NCBI GenBank assembly: GCA_001749745.1 | Contig: JWTM01000101.1 | Span: forward strand, 310,001-374,000 | Reading direction: 5' to 3' | Source of the DNA: Candidatus Marispirochaeta associata | GTDB taxonomy: Bacteria > Spirochaetota > Spirochaetia > JC444 > Marispirochaetaceae | Length of the DNA stretch: 64,000 nt | Shown: positions 16,679 to 26,611 of the stretch, piece by piece | Position numbering within the stretch: the first letter of the stretch is position 1 | Layout: each line of letters starts with the position of its first letter | Position numbers and translations under genes: made by a program | Notes under the pieces: model-generated | Told to the model about the DNA's origin: nothing | Database searches by the model: none | Seen by the model: the letters and a program-made list of their open reading frames with translations, nothing else

Positions 16679-17170
16679 ATGAAAAACCGGGTAATCGTCC
16701 CGCTTTTGTTTATTATGACCGCCGCTCTGCTGCAGGCGGAGACGGTACTGATTTTTACCCGTAATTCTCACAATCCCGAGCTCGAAGCGGTAATGGAACA
16801 GCAGTCCGCTATCGAAGACGGGGTAATGGAGGCCTTCTTCGATGCCGGGCATATCGTCTTCAATGCCGGGATTGTTGAAACGAATGAGAAACTGGAGATT
16901 CCGTCCGAACGGCTCTCTTTCCGGATGGCGAAACAGGGCGGAGCCTACTATCTACTGGAGATCGATGTGGACTATCGCGACATCGACGATAGTGTAGAGG
17001 TCTCAAGCGCCGCCTACCGTTTCTACGATGTGATGAGCGGCGACATACTGACCGAAGGCAGCCTTACTGTCGCCGATGTCGAAAGCCGGCCGGATACGCC
17101 GGTGAAGACGGTATGCAGCCACATGGGAGCTTCGATCGCCTCCGGGGCGCTCTCGAAGCTGCACCTGTAA
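16679..17170 (+). CDS. Secreted or periplasmic protein of unknown function, 163 aa
   Basis: A clear signal peptide (MKNRVIVPLLFIMTAALLQA, cleavage after AxA-like LQA) precedes a compact mature domain of about 140 residues with alternating strands (YYLLEIDVDYRDIDDSVEVS, then YRFYDVMSGD). There is a strong GGAGG site 8 bases before ATG. I do not recognise a family. It runs divergently from the NusG-like operon and is followed after about 35 bases by the RlpA/SPOR-like gene, with which it is probably co-transcribed. A role in the envelope is suggested only by export and neighbours. Confidence 0.75.
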   Translation: MKNRVIVPLLFIMTAALLQAETVLIFTRNSHNPELEAVMEQQSAIEDGVMEAFFDAGHIVFNAGIVETNEKLEIPSERLSFRMAKQGGAYYLLEIDVDYRDIDDSVEVSSAAYRFYDVMSGDILTEGSLTVADVESRPDTPVKTVCSHMGASIASGALSKLHL

Positions 17171-17207
17171 ATCCTGGAACGGGATCCAGATTGCCGAGGA
17201 GATGAGG

Positions 17208-18677
17208 ATGAAAAGAACCGCATTAATTATACTGCTGGCCCTGCTTGCGGCCGGGACAGCCCTGGCTCAATCCGAGTGGGAGGGCACTACCGCCATGGGG
17301 CGCTATGGGGAGTTCCCCAGTTCCGGATACTACGGCGCCTCAAACTCCTTTCCCCGGAACACCCTGGTAGAGGTAGAGAATGTCGAGACCGGTCGCACGG
17401 CGACGGTTCTAATCGTGGACCGCTTAGATGATCCGGGACTCTTCCTGCTCCTCTCCCGGGAGGCGGCCGAGGAACTCGGTATCGAGGACGATCAGGTAGT
17501 GCGTAGCCGGGTTGTGCTGGCCGATAACTCGAACCGTCTGGCGGTAGAGAACGAGGATCGCCCCTTCAGCCCCGATCCGGATGTAAATCCGGGCGCCGAC
17601 GAGGAGCTTGCCTTCCTCGACCGTTACCTGGCGGAAGAACCCGAAGAGACCGCTCCCGTCGCACCCCCGGCCCCGCCCGCGGAGGAACCTGTTGTCTCCG
17701 GCGGATTAATTGTTCAAGCCGAGCCGGAGGAGGAGCCGGAAGTTCCCGCCGAGGAAGCCCCCGAGGAGGAGCTTGCGACCGAGCCGGAACTCTTAGCGAA
17801 CGAGACTGAACTCCTCGGCGCCGCCGAGCCGGATAACGGACTCGAGCCCGAGGTGGCCGAACCGGATCTCCCGCCGACGGAGTTGGGCATAGTCGTCGCC
17901 CCCGAGCCGGAAGCGGCGGAAACCCCGGCAGCGCCGCCCCAACCGGCCGGACCATTCATCGAGGAGCTCTATGCCCAGGCGCCGCCTCAGGCCGTTCTCG
18001 ATGTTCCTTTGGACGATCCGGATCTGCTGGACAGGGTCGCTTCGGAACGCAGCGCCGATAACCTGGCCGGAGCGACGGCTCCGGAGGATGCCGAAGAGCT
18101 GGCCGTAGCTGATCTCCCGCCCACGCCGGAGGCCCGGGAGCGGGAACGGATACTGGCCGAGCAGTTTCCCCTGCCGGTTCCCCCCTACGACGGCGAGGAA
18201 GAGGAGTTTGCCGCGGCTGAACCGATGCTGATCGAAGAGGCCCGCCCCGCCGCCGTGGCCGAGGCGGAGGAACCTGCGGTCGAACCTGCGGCTCCCGTGG
18301 AGGAACCGGAGGGCCAGGTGGCCCTGGTTCTTGAACCTGCCGAGGAGCGTCCCCCGGAGGCCCCGGCGGAGGAGGAAGCTGAGTCTGAGCCCGCGGTAGT
18401 CGAAGCGCCTGCGGCCGAGCCGACCGAGGATGTTTCGGTCTCGGCACGGCTCAATCCGGAGTATCACTACCTGCAGTTAGGGGTCTACTCCTCCCAGGGC
18501 AGCGCCCAAACAACGGCGGCCCGCTTTTCATCGGTCTATCCGGTAATGGTATTGAATCAGGACAACGCATTGTATAAGGTCCTGGTTGGACCCCTTTCGC
18601 CGGACGAGAGCGGCGCTCTGCTTCTGAACTTCAGGGCCCAAGGCTTCCGGGACGCATTTATCCGTAAGGGGTATTAA
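17208..18677 (+). CDS. RlpA-like double-psi beta-barrel and SPOR domain protein
   Basis: About 489 aa. Signal peptide (residues 1-21, ending AGTALAQ); an RlpA-like barrel (about 25-105) with GYYGASNSFPRNTLVEVEN and ATVLIVDRLDD; a linker of some 280 residues very rich in Pro, Glu and Ala; and a C-terminal SPOR domain (from about 415, HYLQLGVYSSQGSAQ) that binds denuded septal peptidoglycan. In RlpA lytic transglycosylases a conserved His (TAAHxTLP) and Asp (NDRGP) are needed; here the first region reads GASNSFP, so lytic activity is doubtful. I prefer ATG at 17208 over 17202 because GAGGAG then has normal spacing. Probably a periplasmic division-site protein. Confidence 0.85.
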   Translation: MKRTALIILLALLAAGTALAQSEWEGTTAMGRYGEFPSSGYYGASNSFPRNTLVEVENVETGRTATVLIVDRLDDPGLFLLLSREAAEELGIEDDQVVRSRVVLADNSNRLAVENEDRPFSPDPDVNPGADEELAFLDRYLAEEPEETAPVAPPAPPAEEPVVSGGLIVQAEPEEEPEVPAEEAPEEELATEPELLANETELLGAAEPDNGLEPEVAEPDLPPTELGIVVAPEPEAAETPAAPPQPAGPFIEELYAQAPPQAVLDVPLDDPDLLDRVASERSADNLAGATAPEDAEELAVADLPPTPEARERERILAEQFPLPVPPYDGEEEEFAAAEPMLIEEARPAAVAEAEEPAVEPAAPVEEPEGQVALVLEPAEERPPEAPAEEEAESEPAVVEAPAAEPTEDVSVSARLNPEYHYLQLGVYSSQGSAQTTAARFSSVYPVMVLNQDNALYKVLVGPLSPDESGALLLNFRAQGFRDAFIRKGY

Positions 18678-18689
18678 GCAGGGAGCTGA

Positions 18690-20741
18690 ATGTCCGATCC
18701 GAAGCACGAAATCGATACCCTCGTCGCCAGGCTGCAGGCCTGGCAGCATGACTACTACATCAAGGCCCGGCCCTCGGCAACCGACGCCGAATACGACCGG
18801 GCCTTCGATCGTCTCCTGGAACTCGAAAAGGCCTATCCCGAGTTGCGCCGTCCCGATTCCCCGTCGTTGAGGGTCGGAAGCGATCTCTCGGCCGATCTGC
18901 CCGAGGTGGACCATACCATTCCGGTTCTGAGCCTCGACAAGGCCTACACCGCAGCGGAAGTCGCCGACTGGGCGGCCAAGACCGAGAAGAATGCCGATGC
19001 CCGGCTCAACTTCGTGGTAGAGGAGAAGATCGACGGCGCCTCGATCGTGCTCTACTACGAGAAGGGCCTTCTGGTGCGGGCGGTTACCCGTGGCAACGGT
19101 ACGCGGGGGAACGACATCACCGCCAATGTACGTACCATCCGCTCGGTTCCGCTGCGTCTGCCTGAAGCGGTAAATATAGCCGTCCGGGGCGAGATCTACT
19201 TGCCCTTAGAGCGCTTTGCGGAGATTAACGCCCGGCAGGAGGTCCCTTTCGCTAATCCCCGCAATCTGGCCGCGGGAAGCTTGCGGCGCAAGAAGAGCAG
19301 CGAGGTAGCCGCGATTCCCCTGGAGATCTTCGTCTACGAGGGCTTTTTCGCCGACGACTCGGCCGCAGAATACCGCACCCACCACGATCTCCTCTCCTAT
19401 CTTCAGAATCTCGGTTTCCGGGTCAATCCTCGCCTGGGGCTATTCGGTCCCGATTATGGTTCCGGCCGCTTCCGTGCCGGAGAACTCAGCTTTTCTGCGG
19501 GCCCCCTGGAGAAGGTGGAGGGATTCCTGAAGCGGATGAACGAGGAACGGAACTCCCTGGGGTACGAGATCGACGGCCTCGTCATCAAGGTGGATGAGCT
19601 CGCACCCCGGGAGGAGCTCGGCTACACCGGTCATCATCCCCGCTGGGCTCTGGCCTTCAAGTTCGAATCCCCCGAGGCGGTCAGCACCGTCAAAGCGGTG
19701 GAGGTTCAGGTCGGGCGCACGGGACGAATCACCCCGGTGGCCCGCATAGAGCCGGTTCTGATCGGCGGTTCCACCGTCTCCAATGTTACCCTTCATAATC
19801 AGCAGTATATCGATGCCTTAGAACTCGGCATCGGCGATCAGGTCGCCGTATCCAAACGGGGAGATGTGATCCCCGCGGTGGAGCGGGTGGTCGAAAAGAG
19901 CGAAGCAGCGGAGCCTGTCTGGCGCATGCCGGAGGCCTGTCCCTCCTGCGGGGAGGGGCTGGAGAGCCATGGCGCCCATCTCTTCTGTGTAAACCGGCGT
20001 TGTCCCGATCAGGTCCGGGGGCGAATCGTCTTCTTCATCGGCAAGGATCAGATGGATATCGACAATTTCGGGCCCGAGACCGCCTCCTTTCTGATCGAGA
20101 AGGGACTGCTTACGGGGATTGAGGATATCTACCGCTTCGATCCGGAGACACTGGCCGGGGAGGCCGGATTCGGGGAGAAGAAGATCGCCCTCTTGAAGCA
20201 GGGCATCGAAGCGAGCAAGGAACAGCCCTATCGCCGGGTACTGGCCTCATTAGGCATTCCCGACCTGGGACAGAAAGCGGCGGAGCTCCTGATCGAAGCG
20301 GGCTACCGCGGAATCGACGCCCTGCTAAAGGCGGCGGACGGAAAAGAAGAGGCGGCCCTGGCCGAGATCCACGGCATCGGCGAGAAGACCGCCGCCTCGA
20401 TTCTGATGAGTCTCCGGGATCCGGAACTACGGAAACAGATCGCCGCTCTTCGGCAGGCGGGTCTCAATTTCGAGGAAGAGGAGACGGAGGCCTCGAGCCT
20501 GCCGCAGATTTTTTCAGGCCAGGTCTGGTGCGTCACCGGGAGCTTCGAGAACTACAAGCCCCGGGGGAAGGCGATGGAGGAGGTCAAACTCCGCGGCGGC
20601 CGCAGCGTCGGCGCCATTACCGGCGCGGTAACCCATCTTCTGGCCGGAAGCGGCGGGGGCAGTAAACTCGCCAAGGCCGAGAAGCTCGGGATCGAGATCG
20701 TTTCGGAAGAGGAGTTCCTGAAACTCCTGGGGAGCGAATAG
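18690..20741 (+). CDS. ligA: NAD-dependent DNA ligase LigA
   Basis: 683 aa, full length. The adenylation domain holds the active lysine in EEKIDGAS (Lys113). The OB-fold region follows, then a four-cysteine zinc finger (CPSC...C...C, about residues 410-430), helix-hairpin-helix repeats (ASLGIPDLGQKAAELLIEAG; IHGIGEKTAASIL) and a C-terminal BRCT domain (FSGQVWCVTGSFENYKPRGK). It seals nicks in replication and repair. Start follows GGGAG. The next gene begins at the base after its stop, so the two are co-translated. Confidence 0.98.
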   Translation: MSDPKHEIDTLVARLQAWQHDYYIKARPSATDAEYDRAFDRLLELEKAYPELRRPDSPSLRVGSDLSADLPEVDHTIPVLSLDKAYTAAEVADWAAKTEKNADARLNFVVEEKIDGASIVLYYEKGLLVRAVTRGNGTRGNDITANVRTIRSVPLRLPEAVNIAVRGEIYLPLERFAEINARQEVPFANPRNLAAGSLRRKKSSEVAAIPLEIFVYEGFFADDSAAEYRTHHDLLSYLQNLGFRVNPRLGLFGPDYGSGRFRAGELSFSAGPLEKVEGFLKRMNEERNSLGYEIDGLVIKVDELAPREELGYTGHHPRWALAFKFESPEAVSTVKAVEVQVGRTGRITPVARIEPVLIGGSTVSNVTLHNQQYIDALELGIGDQVAVSKRGDVIPAVERVVEKSEAAEPVWRMPEACPSCGEGLESHGAHLFCVNRRCPDQVRGRIVFFIGKDQMDIDNFGPETASFLIEKGLLTGIEDIYRFDPETLAGEAGFGEKKIALLKQGIEASKEQPYRRVLASLGIPDLGQKAAELLIEAGYRGIDALLKAADGKEEAALAEIHGIGEKTAASILMSLRDPELRKQIAALRQAGLNFEEEETEASSLPQIFSGQVWCVTGSFENYKPRGKAMEEVKLRGGRSVGAITGAVTHLLAGSGGGSKLAKAEKLGIEIVSEEEFLKLLGSE

Positions 20742-21491
20742 ATGGCTTTGAGCTACGCGGAACGCCAAACGCTACAGAAGCGCCTCGAGGCCGAGGGCTA
20801 CGGCGTGATACCCAACGATCAGTATCTGATCGATCTGGAAGATCAGTTCAAGGGGATCTGGGAACAGGTCAAACCCTTTACCATGACCAGCCCGGAGCGG
20901 GGCTACGGCCTCTACCAGGCGGTCAAATACCTGGAGGAACGCAACCTGGAGGGAGATCTCGTGGAGTGCGGGGTCTGGAAGGGCGGTAGCTGTATGGTGA
21001 TGATGCAGACCCTGGCCGCCTTAGGACGACGCCGGCGGATCTGGCTTTACGATACCTTTACCGGGATGCCCGAACCGGGCGAGGAGGATAGAATCGCCTG
21101 GAACGGCCGCTCCGTGCGGGAGAAATGGGAGTCCGACGCTCTCGCCTCCTGGGCGGTAGGAGTAGAGCAGGTGAAACAGAATCTCTCCGCCGTGGACTAT
21201 CCGGAGGAGAAGCTCCGCTTCGTTCCCGGCGACGTGGCCGAGACCCTCAAGGAGAGTATCCCCGGGAAGATCGCCCTCCTGCGGCTCGATACCGACTGGT
21301 ATGCCTCCACTAAGGTAGAGCTGGAGCTGCTCTACCCGCGGCTCGTGTCGGGCGGGGTACTGATTATCGACGACTACGGTCACTTCGAGGGGGCCCGGCA
21401 GGCGGTGGACGAGTACTTTGCTCAATCCCATGCGGGGCCGATCCTGTTGAACCGTCTCGACTACACCGGACGGATCGGACTCAAGCCCTGA
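20742..21491 (+). CDS. TylF/MycF-family (macrocin O-methyltransferase-like) SAM methyltransferase
   Basis: 249 aa. Characteristic motifs: GDLVECGVWKGGSCMVMMQ (SAM binding), LYDTFTGMPEP, LRLDTDWYASTKVELELLYP (metal-binding Asp) and GGVLIIDDYGHFEGAR. Family members O-methylate sugars, often in glycans or glycosylated natural products, using a divalent metal. The start codon follows the ligA stop directly. There is no natural-product cluster here, so a role in surface glycan methylation is more likely, though that is inference. Confidence 0.9.
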   Translation: MALSYAERQTLQKRLEAEGYGVIPNDQYLIDLEDQFKGIWEQVKPFTMTSPERGYGLYQAVKYLEERNLEGDLVECGVWKGGSCMVMMQTLAALGRRRRIWLYDTFTGMPEPGEEDRIAWNGRSVREKWESDALASWAVGVEQVKQNLSAVDYPEEKLRFVPGDVAETLKESIPGKIALLRLDTDWYASTKVELELLYPRLVSGGVLIIDDYGHFEGARQAVDEYFAQSHAGPILLNRLDYTGRIGLKP

Positions 21492-21556
21492 TCCCTTGAC
21501 GAATCGCCTTTTTTTAGCGAAATTTCATTCACACACTGTGCAAGGAGCAACTGTAG

Positions 21557-22255
21557 ATGACACGTGAACAAATATTGAGCAATACCGCCGTCCGGGAACG
21601 GAGCATCCTGCGGAACGTCTATGTCTGGATGACCATGGGCCTGGCCCTCACCGGCGTAATCAGCCTGGGGATGGCCTCCAATCCCAATATGGTAATCGCC
21701 TTCGCCTCTAACCCTGTCCTCTTCTTCGGGGCTATCATCGGCGAGTTCGCCCTGGTATTCTATCTCTCGGCCCGGCTGATGAAGATGAGCGCCACCGCCG
21801 CCACCTTAGGCTTCGCCGCCTACGCCGCCTTAAACGGCCTGACCATGTCGGTAATCTTTCTGGCCTACACCGGGCAGAGCATCGCCCAGGCCTTCTTCGT
21901 CGCCGGCGGAACCTTCGCGGGGATGAGTCTGTGGGCCACCGTCACCAAGCGGGATCTCTCCTCTATCGGCAACTACCTCTTTATGGGGCTGATCGGTCTG
22001 ATAATCGCCTCGGTGGTGAATATCTTCTTCCGCTCCGATGTTTTCTCCTTTCTGATCTCCATCGTCGGGGTGGTGCTCTTTTTAGGGCTTACCGCCTACG
22101 ATACCCAGATGATCCAGCGCTGGAACCGCCAGTACGGCAGCTCCATCGGCGAGGCGGACTATGTGAAGCTCTCCATCATGGGCGCTCTCAAGCTCTACCT
22201 CGATTTTATCAACCTCTTCCTCTTCATGCTGCGTATCTTCGGTCGGCGTAACTAG
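21557..22255 (+). CDS. Bax inhibitor-1/YccA family membrane protein
   Basis: 232 aa with seven hydrophobic helices. The family pattern is visible: VYVWMTMGLALTGVISLG, AYAALNGLTMSVIF, SLWATVTKRDLSSIGNYLFM, and the C-terminal LGLTAYDTQMIQRW followed by GALKLYLDFINLFLFMLRI, with the acidic residues of the last helices that form the pore in YetJ-like members. Such inner-membrane proteins (YbhL, YccA, YetJ) leak ions such as calcium or modulate FtsH. Start behind AAGGAG. The gene ends in a strong terminator and appears monocistronic. Confidence 0.95.
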   Translation: MTREQILSNTAVRERSILRNVYVWMTMGLALTGVISLGMASNPNMVIAFASNPVLFFGAIIGEFALVFYLSARLMKMSATAATLGFAAYAALNGLTMSVIFLAYTGQSIAQAFFVAGGTFAGMSLWATVTKRDLSSIGNYLFMGLIGLIIASVVNIFFRSDVFSFLISIVGVVLFLGLTAYDTQMIQRWNRQYGSSIGEADYVKLSIMGALKLYLDFINLFLFMLRIFGRRN

Positions 22256-22278
22256 AGGTTCTTATTCAAGGAATTGCA

Positions 22279-22307
22279 GGCCCCGCCATCGGCGGGGTCC
22301 TTTTTTT
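22279..22307 (+). terminator. Rho-independent terminator after the Bax-inhibitor-1 gene
   Basis: GC-rich stem CCCCGCC-ATC-GGCGGGG (22281-22297), extended by flanking bases, followed by a run of seven T (22301-22307). Confidence 0.9.
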
Positions 22308-22449
22308 GGGTTGAAACCTTGCAAATATCTCCTTTTTCTATAATATTAATAAGCAAATACTACTCATGTGTGTCCGGTTCAGGACCTGATAGCTCAGTAT
22401 TCATGCATTCTATTCTCAATCCGATTCGTTCGGTTCACGGAGGTTTTCC

Positions 22450-24279
22450 ATGCGACGCTCCCTTGCTTTGAAGATATTGATTCCTACCCTGTTCTTGCTG
22501 CTATTCAGTGTCGTCGGGACGGGACTTCTCAGCTATCTCTATACCCGAAAAGCCTATAACGAGGAGATCCGCAGCGACTACTTGCGCAATTATATGATCT
22601 CCATCGGCAACGAGATGGAGGTCGAGATCGGCAAGGCCATCGAAGCCTCTCTGACCCTGGCCTCATCGCCGGTGAGCTTGGCCTGGGTCGAGGGAGAGGA
22701 GCAGGACCAGCGTCTTAAGAACTATGTGCTGGATACCCTGGATATGCTGACTCAAGAATTCGGTTACTTCACCACCTTCCTGGTGAGCAATACAACCTAC
22801 AACTACTGGTCCAACGGCCAGACGCTACTGGACGTGGTCGATCCGAGCGATCCCGACGACTCCTGGTTCTTCTCTTCCATGGAGTCTCCCAATCCCTACG
22901 ACCTGAATCTCGACTATAACGAGGAGCTGGGAGATACCTTTATCTTCGTAAACGCTTATATGCGTCGCAACGACAGGATGCTGGGGACCGCCGGAGTCGG
23001 CGTAACCTTGACCAGCCTGGTAAGCGCCTTCGATGAACAGATTTCCACCGAGGATACGAGTATTTTGCTTACCAATCAGGCCGGGGAGATCCTCGTCTCC
23101 AACACCGAGGCCTTGGTTGGTTCTAGCGTGGAAGAGCTCTTTACGGGCAGCAATTTTGCCGATCTGCAGCAGCAGCTTAGGGAGCAGTATGTCGATCTGG
23201 ATGGTCTGCGTTACGCGCTTATCGAGAAACCGATCCTCGGATCGGACTACTCCTTCGTGCTCGCGGTGCCGGAGCGGGAGCTTAGCGGGTTCATCGATTC
23301 AATCCTCTACTTCACCATGGCCGCCATCGCCGCCTCGGTTCTGATTGCGATCCTGCTCTTGCTTCTCATCGTCCGCTACATTATCACCCGGCCGATCATC
23401 GAGGCGGTTCGCTTTGCCGAGCAAGTAGCCGCCGGGGATCTTAGGGCGCTCATCGAAAGCCGCCGCAGGGATGAGATCGGTCAGCTTTCAAGCTCTTTGC
23501 AGCAGATGGGAACCAAGCTCGGCGATATCATGGGAGAGATCAGAATCGCGTCCGACCAGGTAAACAGCAGCTCTCAGCAGATGAGCGATACGGCGGCTAT
23601 GCTCTCCGAGGGGGCTTCTCAGCAGGCATCCTCCATAGAGGAGGTCTCCTCATCCATGGAAGAGATCAGCGCCAATATCAGCCAGAATGCAGAAAACGCC
23701 ACCGAGACCGAGCGAATCGCCAGCTCCGCCGCATCCGAAGCCGAGGAGAGCGGGGAAGCGGTACGCGAGGCGGTCAGCGCTATGCGCTCTATCGCCGAGA
23801 AGATCAGCATTATCGAAGAGATCGCCCGTCAGACCAACATGTTGAGCCTCAATGCAAGCATCGAAGCCGCCCGGGCCGGAGAGCACGGTAAAGGCTTTGC
23901 GGTAGTTGCCGCGGAGGTCGGAAAGCTGGCGGCCCGCAGTAAGGAGGCGGCCGTGGAGATCTCCGATGTGAGTCGGGATACCCTCGTTGTCTCCGAACGA
24001 GCCGAAAAGACCCTCTCCGAGCTGGTGCCGACCATCCGTAAGACAGCGGAACTCGTTCAGGAGATCGGCGCCGCCAGTCGGGAACAGAACGGCGGCGTCC
24101 AGCAGATCAATCAGGCTGTTTCTCAGCTCGACATCGTCGTGCAACAGAATGCGGCCAGTTCCGAGGAGCTGGCCTCGATCGCCGCCGCCCTGGCGGGCCA
24201 GGCCGGCGAACTGGAACGCTCGATCGCCTATTTCCGGCTTAATGGGGAGGCGAGCGAGGAGCCCTTATTGCTCAACTAG
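22450..24279 (+). CDS. Methyl-accepting chemotaxis protein
   Basis: 609 aa receptor. Membrane helix at about 8-30; a periplasmic Cache-type sensor of about 240 residues; a second helix near 278-303; a HAMP domain ([20 protein letters not shown]); and a cytoplasmic signalling hairpin whose tip reads [20 protein letters not shown] then [15 protein letters not shown] (from about residue 457). No CheR-docking pentapeptide at the C-terminus. A strong GGAGG precedes ATG; a TATAAT at 22339-22344 lacks a well-spaced -35. It is convergent with the sulfo-TK operon and shares the four bases CTAG as stop region with the transporter gene. The ligand is unknown. Confidence 0.96.
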   Translation: MRRSLALKILIPTLFLLLFSVVGTGLLSYLYTRKAYNEEIRSDYLRNYMISIGNEMEVEIGKAIEASLTLASSPVSLAWVEGEEQDQRLKNYVLDTLDMLTQEFGYFTTFLVSNTTYNYWSNGQTLLDVVDPSDPDDSWFFSSMESPNPYDLNLDYNEELGDTFIFVNAYMRRNDRMLGTAGVGVTLTSLVSAFDEQISTEDTSILLTNQAGEILVSNTEALVGSSVEELFTGSNFADLQQQLREQYVDLDGLRYALIEKPILGSDYSFVLAVPERELSGFIDSILYFTMAAIAASVLIAILLLLLIVRYIITRPIIEAVRFAEQVAAGDLRALIESRRRDEIGQLSSSLQQMGTKLGDIMGEIRIASDQVNSSSQQMSDTAAMLSEGASQQASSIEEVSSSMEEISANISQNAENATETERIASSAASEAEESGEAVREAVSAMRSIAEKISIIEEIARQTNMLSLNASIEAARAGEHGKGFAVVAAEVGKLAARSKEAAVEISDVSRDTLVVSERAEKTLSELVPTIRKTAELVQEIGAASREQNGGVQQINQAVSQLDIVVQQNAASSEELASIAAALAGQAGELERSIAYFRLNGEASEEPLLLN

Positions 24280-25718
24280 TACAACCCCGAAATCATCCCC
24301 ACCCCGTAGATCGCCGTCGCCACCAGGGCGGAGGCGACGATGGTAATCGGAATACCCGCTAACGCCATGTCCTTGATGGAGAAATAGCCGGCGGAGTAGG
24401 GGATTACGTTGGTCGGGCTTGAGGTGACGAGAATAAAGGCCATCGAGGCGGTCAGGGCCGCGGGGATGGCGATGGTCAGCGGAGCGACGCCGATGTTCTG
24501 AGCCAGGGCGATCATTATCGGTATGACGATGGTCGCGGTAACGGTGTTGGACGAGAAGGCGATCTTCAGGAAGCTGACCGCCAGGATCACCAGGAAGACC
24601 TGCAGGAAGGGGTGGATCCCGCCGATGCCGCCTAAAAGAGCTACCGCCAGCCAGTTGGCCGTACCGCTTTCGTAGAGGGACATACCTAAGGAGATCCCGG
24701 TTACTACCAGGAGAATACCGCTCCAGCTGATCTCCCGCTCCACGCTCTTCCACTCCAGGGTGGCCACCCCGGGAATGAAGAAGAGACAACCGGTAAACAG
24801 AACCGGCATCGAGATCGGAATCGAGATACCGAGAAGCGTCGACAAGAGGGGCGACCCGATCCAGAGGACTACCGTCAGGAGGAAGACCACCAGGGTTACC
24901 CACTCCTCCCGGCTCATGGAGGGAAGATCGTCGAATTCGGCCTTCAGCTCTTCCCGGCTTTTCTTTAAGTGCTTCATCTCCGGGGGAAAGAACTTGAGCA
25001 GGAAGAACCAGACCGGTAGGAGCAGCAGCGCCGCGGCGGGAACGCCGTAGGCCATCCAGCCCAGGAAGGTCAGCTCCACCCCAGCCATCTCCTTCAAGAA
25101 ACCGATAGCGATAGGATTTGGCCCGGCCCCCGACGGGGTCGCGATCCCGCCGATGATCGAACCCCAGCAGATAGAGATCATCAACCCCTTGCCGAAATTC
25201 GATTTGAGGGGTTCTACCCCCTCCTCCTGCAGGATCGCCCGCCCTAAGGGCATCAGCATGGCGGCGACTGCCATGTTGGTCAGCCACATGGAGAGGAGGG
25301 TTCCGGTAATCAGGAAGCCGAAGATGATCATCGCCGTGGAGTTCCCGGTCTTCGAGAGGAGAAAGACCGAGATCCGCTTGCCCAGCCCCGAGTGGGTAAT
25401 GAAGGCCGAGAGGATCAGCACTCCTAAAAAAAAGGCGAAGATATGGTTCCCGAAGCCGACGGAGATATGCTCCTTAAAGCTTCCCACCTTGAAGAGGGTA
25501 AGCAGCAGGATGCTCAAGAGGCCGGTCACATGGAAGGGAACCGCTTCGCTCATCCAGAGGATCAGCGCAAAGAGGAGTACTCCCATGGCGGCCTGTCCGG
25601 CCTGGCTCAATAGGATGCCGTCCACGGTGCGGACCCCTTCGGGAAGTACGACGAAGCGAAAAAGAGCGGCGACTAGGAGGGCGGAGAGGAAGATTAGCAG
25701 CTTGGTTCTGGTTTTCAC
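24276..25718 (-). CDS. DASS/SLC13-family anion transporter, probable sulfoacetate exporter
   Basis: 480 aa, 11-12 membrane helices. Family hallmarks: an N-terminal [34 protein letters not shown] in the first half, and [18 protein letters not shown] plus [13 protein letters not shown] in the second; the SNT-like motifs bind sodium and carboxylate or sulfate anions. It is the last gene of the operon, overlapping the SucD-like gene by 4 bases (ATGA). Since the preceding enzymes should yield sulfoacetate, export of that anion is the natural role, but uptake of another dicarboxylate or sulfonate is possible. Transport direction cannot be read from the sequence. Confidence 0.88.
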   Translation of the reverse strand: MKTRTKLLIFLSALLVAALFRFVVLPEGVRTVDGILLSQAGQAAMGVLLFALILWMSEAVPFHVTGLLSILLLTLFKVGSFKEHISVGFGNHIFAFFLGVLILSAFITHSGLGKRISVFLLSKTGNSTAMIIFGFLITGTLLSMWLTNMAVAAMLMPLGRAILQEEGVEPLKSNFGKGLMISICWGSIIGGIATPSGAGPNPIAIGFLKEMAGVELTFLGWMAYGVPAAALLLLPVWFFLLKFFPPEMKHLKKSREELKAEFDDLPSMSREEWVTLVVFLLTVVLWIGSPLLSTLLGISIPISMPVLFTGCLFFIPGVATLEWKSVEREISWSGILLVVTGISLGMSLYESGTANWLAVALLGGIGGIHPFLQVFLVILAVSFLKIAFSSNTVTATIVIPIMIALAQNIGVAPLTIAIPAALTASMAFILVTSSPTNVIPYSAGYFSIKDMALAGIPITIVASALVATAIYGVGMISGLY

Positions 25719-26611
25719 GCCTCGGCCCCTTCGGCCAGTTTGGCCTTCAATAATTCGCCTACCTCACGGGGGCGTCTGGCGACCGCGGCGCCGACCGCCT
25801 CTAAGGCCTCGGTCTTGGCGTCGACGGTACCCTTGCCGCCTACGGCGATAGCCCCGGCGTGGCCCATGCGCTTCCCGGCGGGCGCGGTGCGGCCGCCCAT
25901 GAAGGCCACCAGGGGTTTCGTGAAGCGGCCGGACTCGATCGCCTCGGCGACCTCCTCCTCCATGGTGCCCCCCAACTCACCGATGATGACCACCGCATCG
26001 GTCTCGTCGTCGGCCTCATAAGCCGGCAGAAACTCGGCGAAGCGAGAGCCGGGGATCTGGTCCCCGCCGACGCCGATCAGGGTGGAGACGCCGAAGCCTG
26101 CGGCCACCACCATGGCGGTGATCTCATTTGTCAGGCTCCCCGAGCGGGTCATGACTCCGATCCGTCCCGGGGTGTAGACCCGTTTGATCCAGTAGGGGAA
26201 GAAGCCCATCATCGCCTGGTCGGGGCTGATGACCCCCGAGGTGTTGCCGCCCACGACCTGAGCCCCGGCGTCCAGGGCCGCGGCCCGGATCTCCAGGGTC
26301 TCCTGCAGCGGGATTCCCTCGGCTACGGTGACGATCTTCTTGATTCCCGCCTCCAGGGCCTCGAAGACGGCATCCTTGGTGAAGCGGGGCGGGACGAAGA
26401 GCATGGCCGCGTCGATCTTCTCTTCCGCCGCCGCCCGGCGCACGGAGTGGTAGACGGGAATCCCAGAGACCTCTTGCGCCTCTTTCCCGGGGGTGACCCC
26501 GGCGACGATCCGGGTGCCCATGCCCTGCATATGCTCGGTCCAGTAGCTCCCTTCCTTGCCTGTGATCCCTTGAATCAGGACCCGGGTATCGGACTCGATG
26601 AAGATGCTCAT
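25715..26611 (-). CDS. Succinate-CoA ligase alpha subunit (SucD) family; probable sulfoacetate-CoA ligase
   Basis: 298 aa. CoA-binding Rossmann domain at the N-terminus and flavodoxin-like ligase domain with the phosphorylated histidine in RTAPAGKRMGHAGAI (His251). Overall it matches SucD, but the acid-binding loop that reads GPNCPG in true SucD is GGNTSG (121-126), suggesting another acid. It forms an ADP-forming acyl-CoA ligase with the SucC-like protein encoded just before it (4-base overlap). Placed directly after an acylating aldehyde dehydrogenase, it most likely makes ATP by hydrolysing the acyl-CoA that enzyme forms; sulfoacetyl-CoA is the inferred substrate (role of SqwKL). Confidence 0.88.
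   Translation of the reverse strand: MSIFIESDTRVLIQGITGKEGSYWTEHMQGMGTRIVAGVTPGKEAQEVSGIPVYHSVRRAAAEEKIDAAMLFVPPRFTKDAVFEALEAGIKKIVTVAEGIPLQETLEIRAAALDAGAQVVGGNTSGVISPDQAMMGFFPYWIKRVYTPGRIGVMTRSGSLTNEITAMVVAAGFGVSTLIGVGGDQIPGSRFAEFLPAYEADDETDAVVIIGELGGTMEEEVAEAIESGRFTKPLVAFMGGRTAPAGKRMGHAGAIAVGGKGTVDAKTEALEAVGAAVARRPREVGELLKAKLAEGAEA

Noticed and set aside
21492-21556. TetR-type operator upstream of the Bax-inhibitor-1 gene (CACTGTGCA near 21535)
   Set aside because: Only one half-site-like match; no inverted repeat comparable to those at 1984-3048.
22319-22344. Promoter of the chemoreceptor gene
   Set aside because: TATAAT at 22339 is good, but candidate -35 boxes are 14 or 22 bases away; neither spacing is convincing, and no flagellar-sigma type site was seen.
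24276-24279. Shared CTAG at the ends of the chemoreceptor and transporter genes as a functional site
   Set aside because: CTAG lets two convergent genes share a stop region; in compact genomes this is probably chance.
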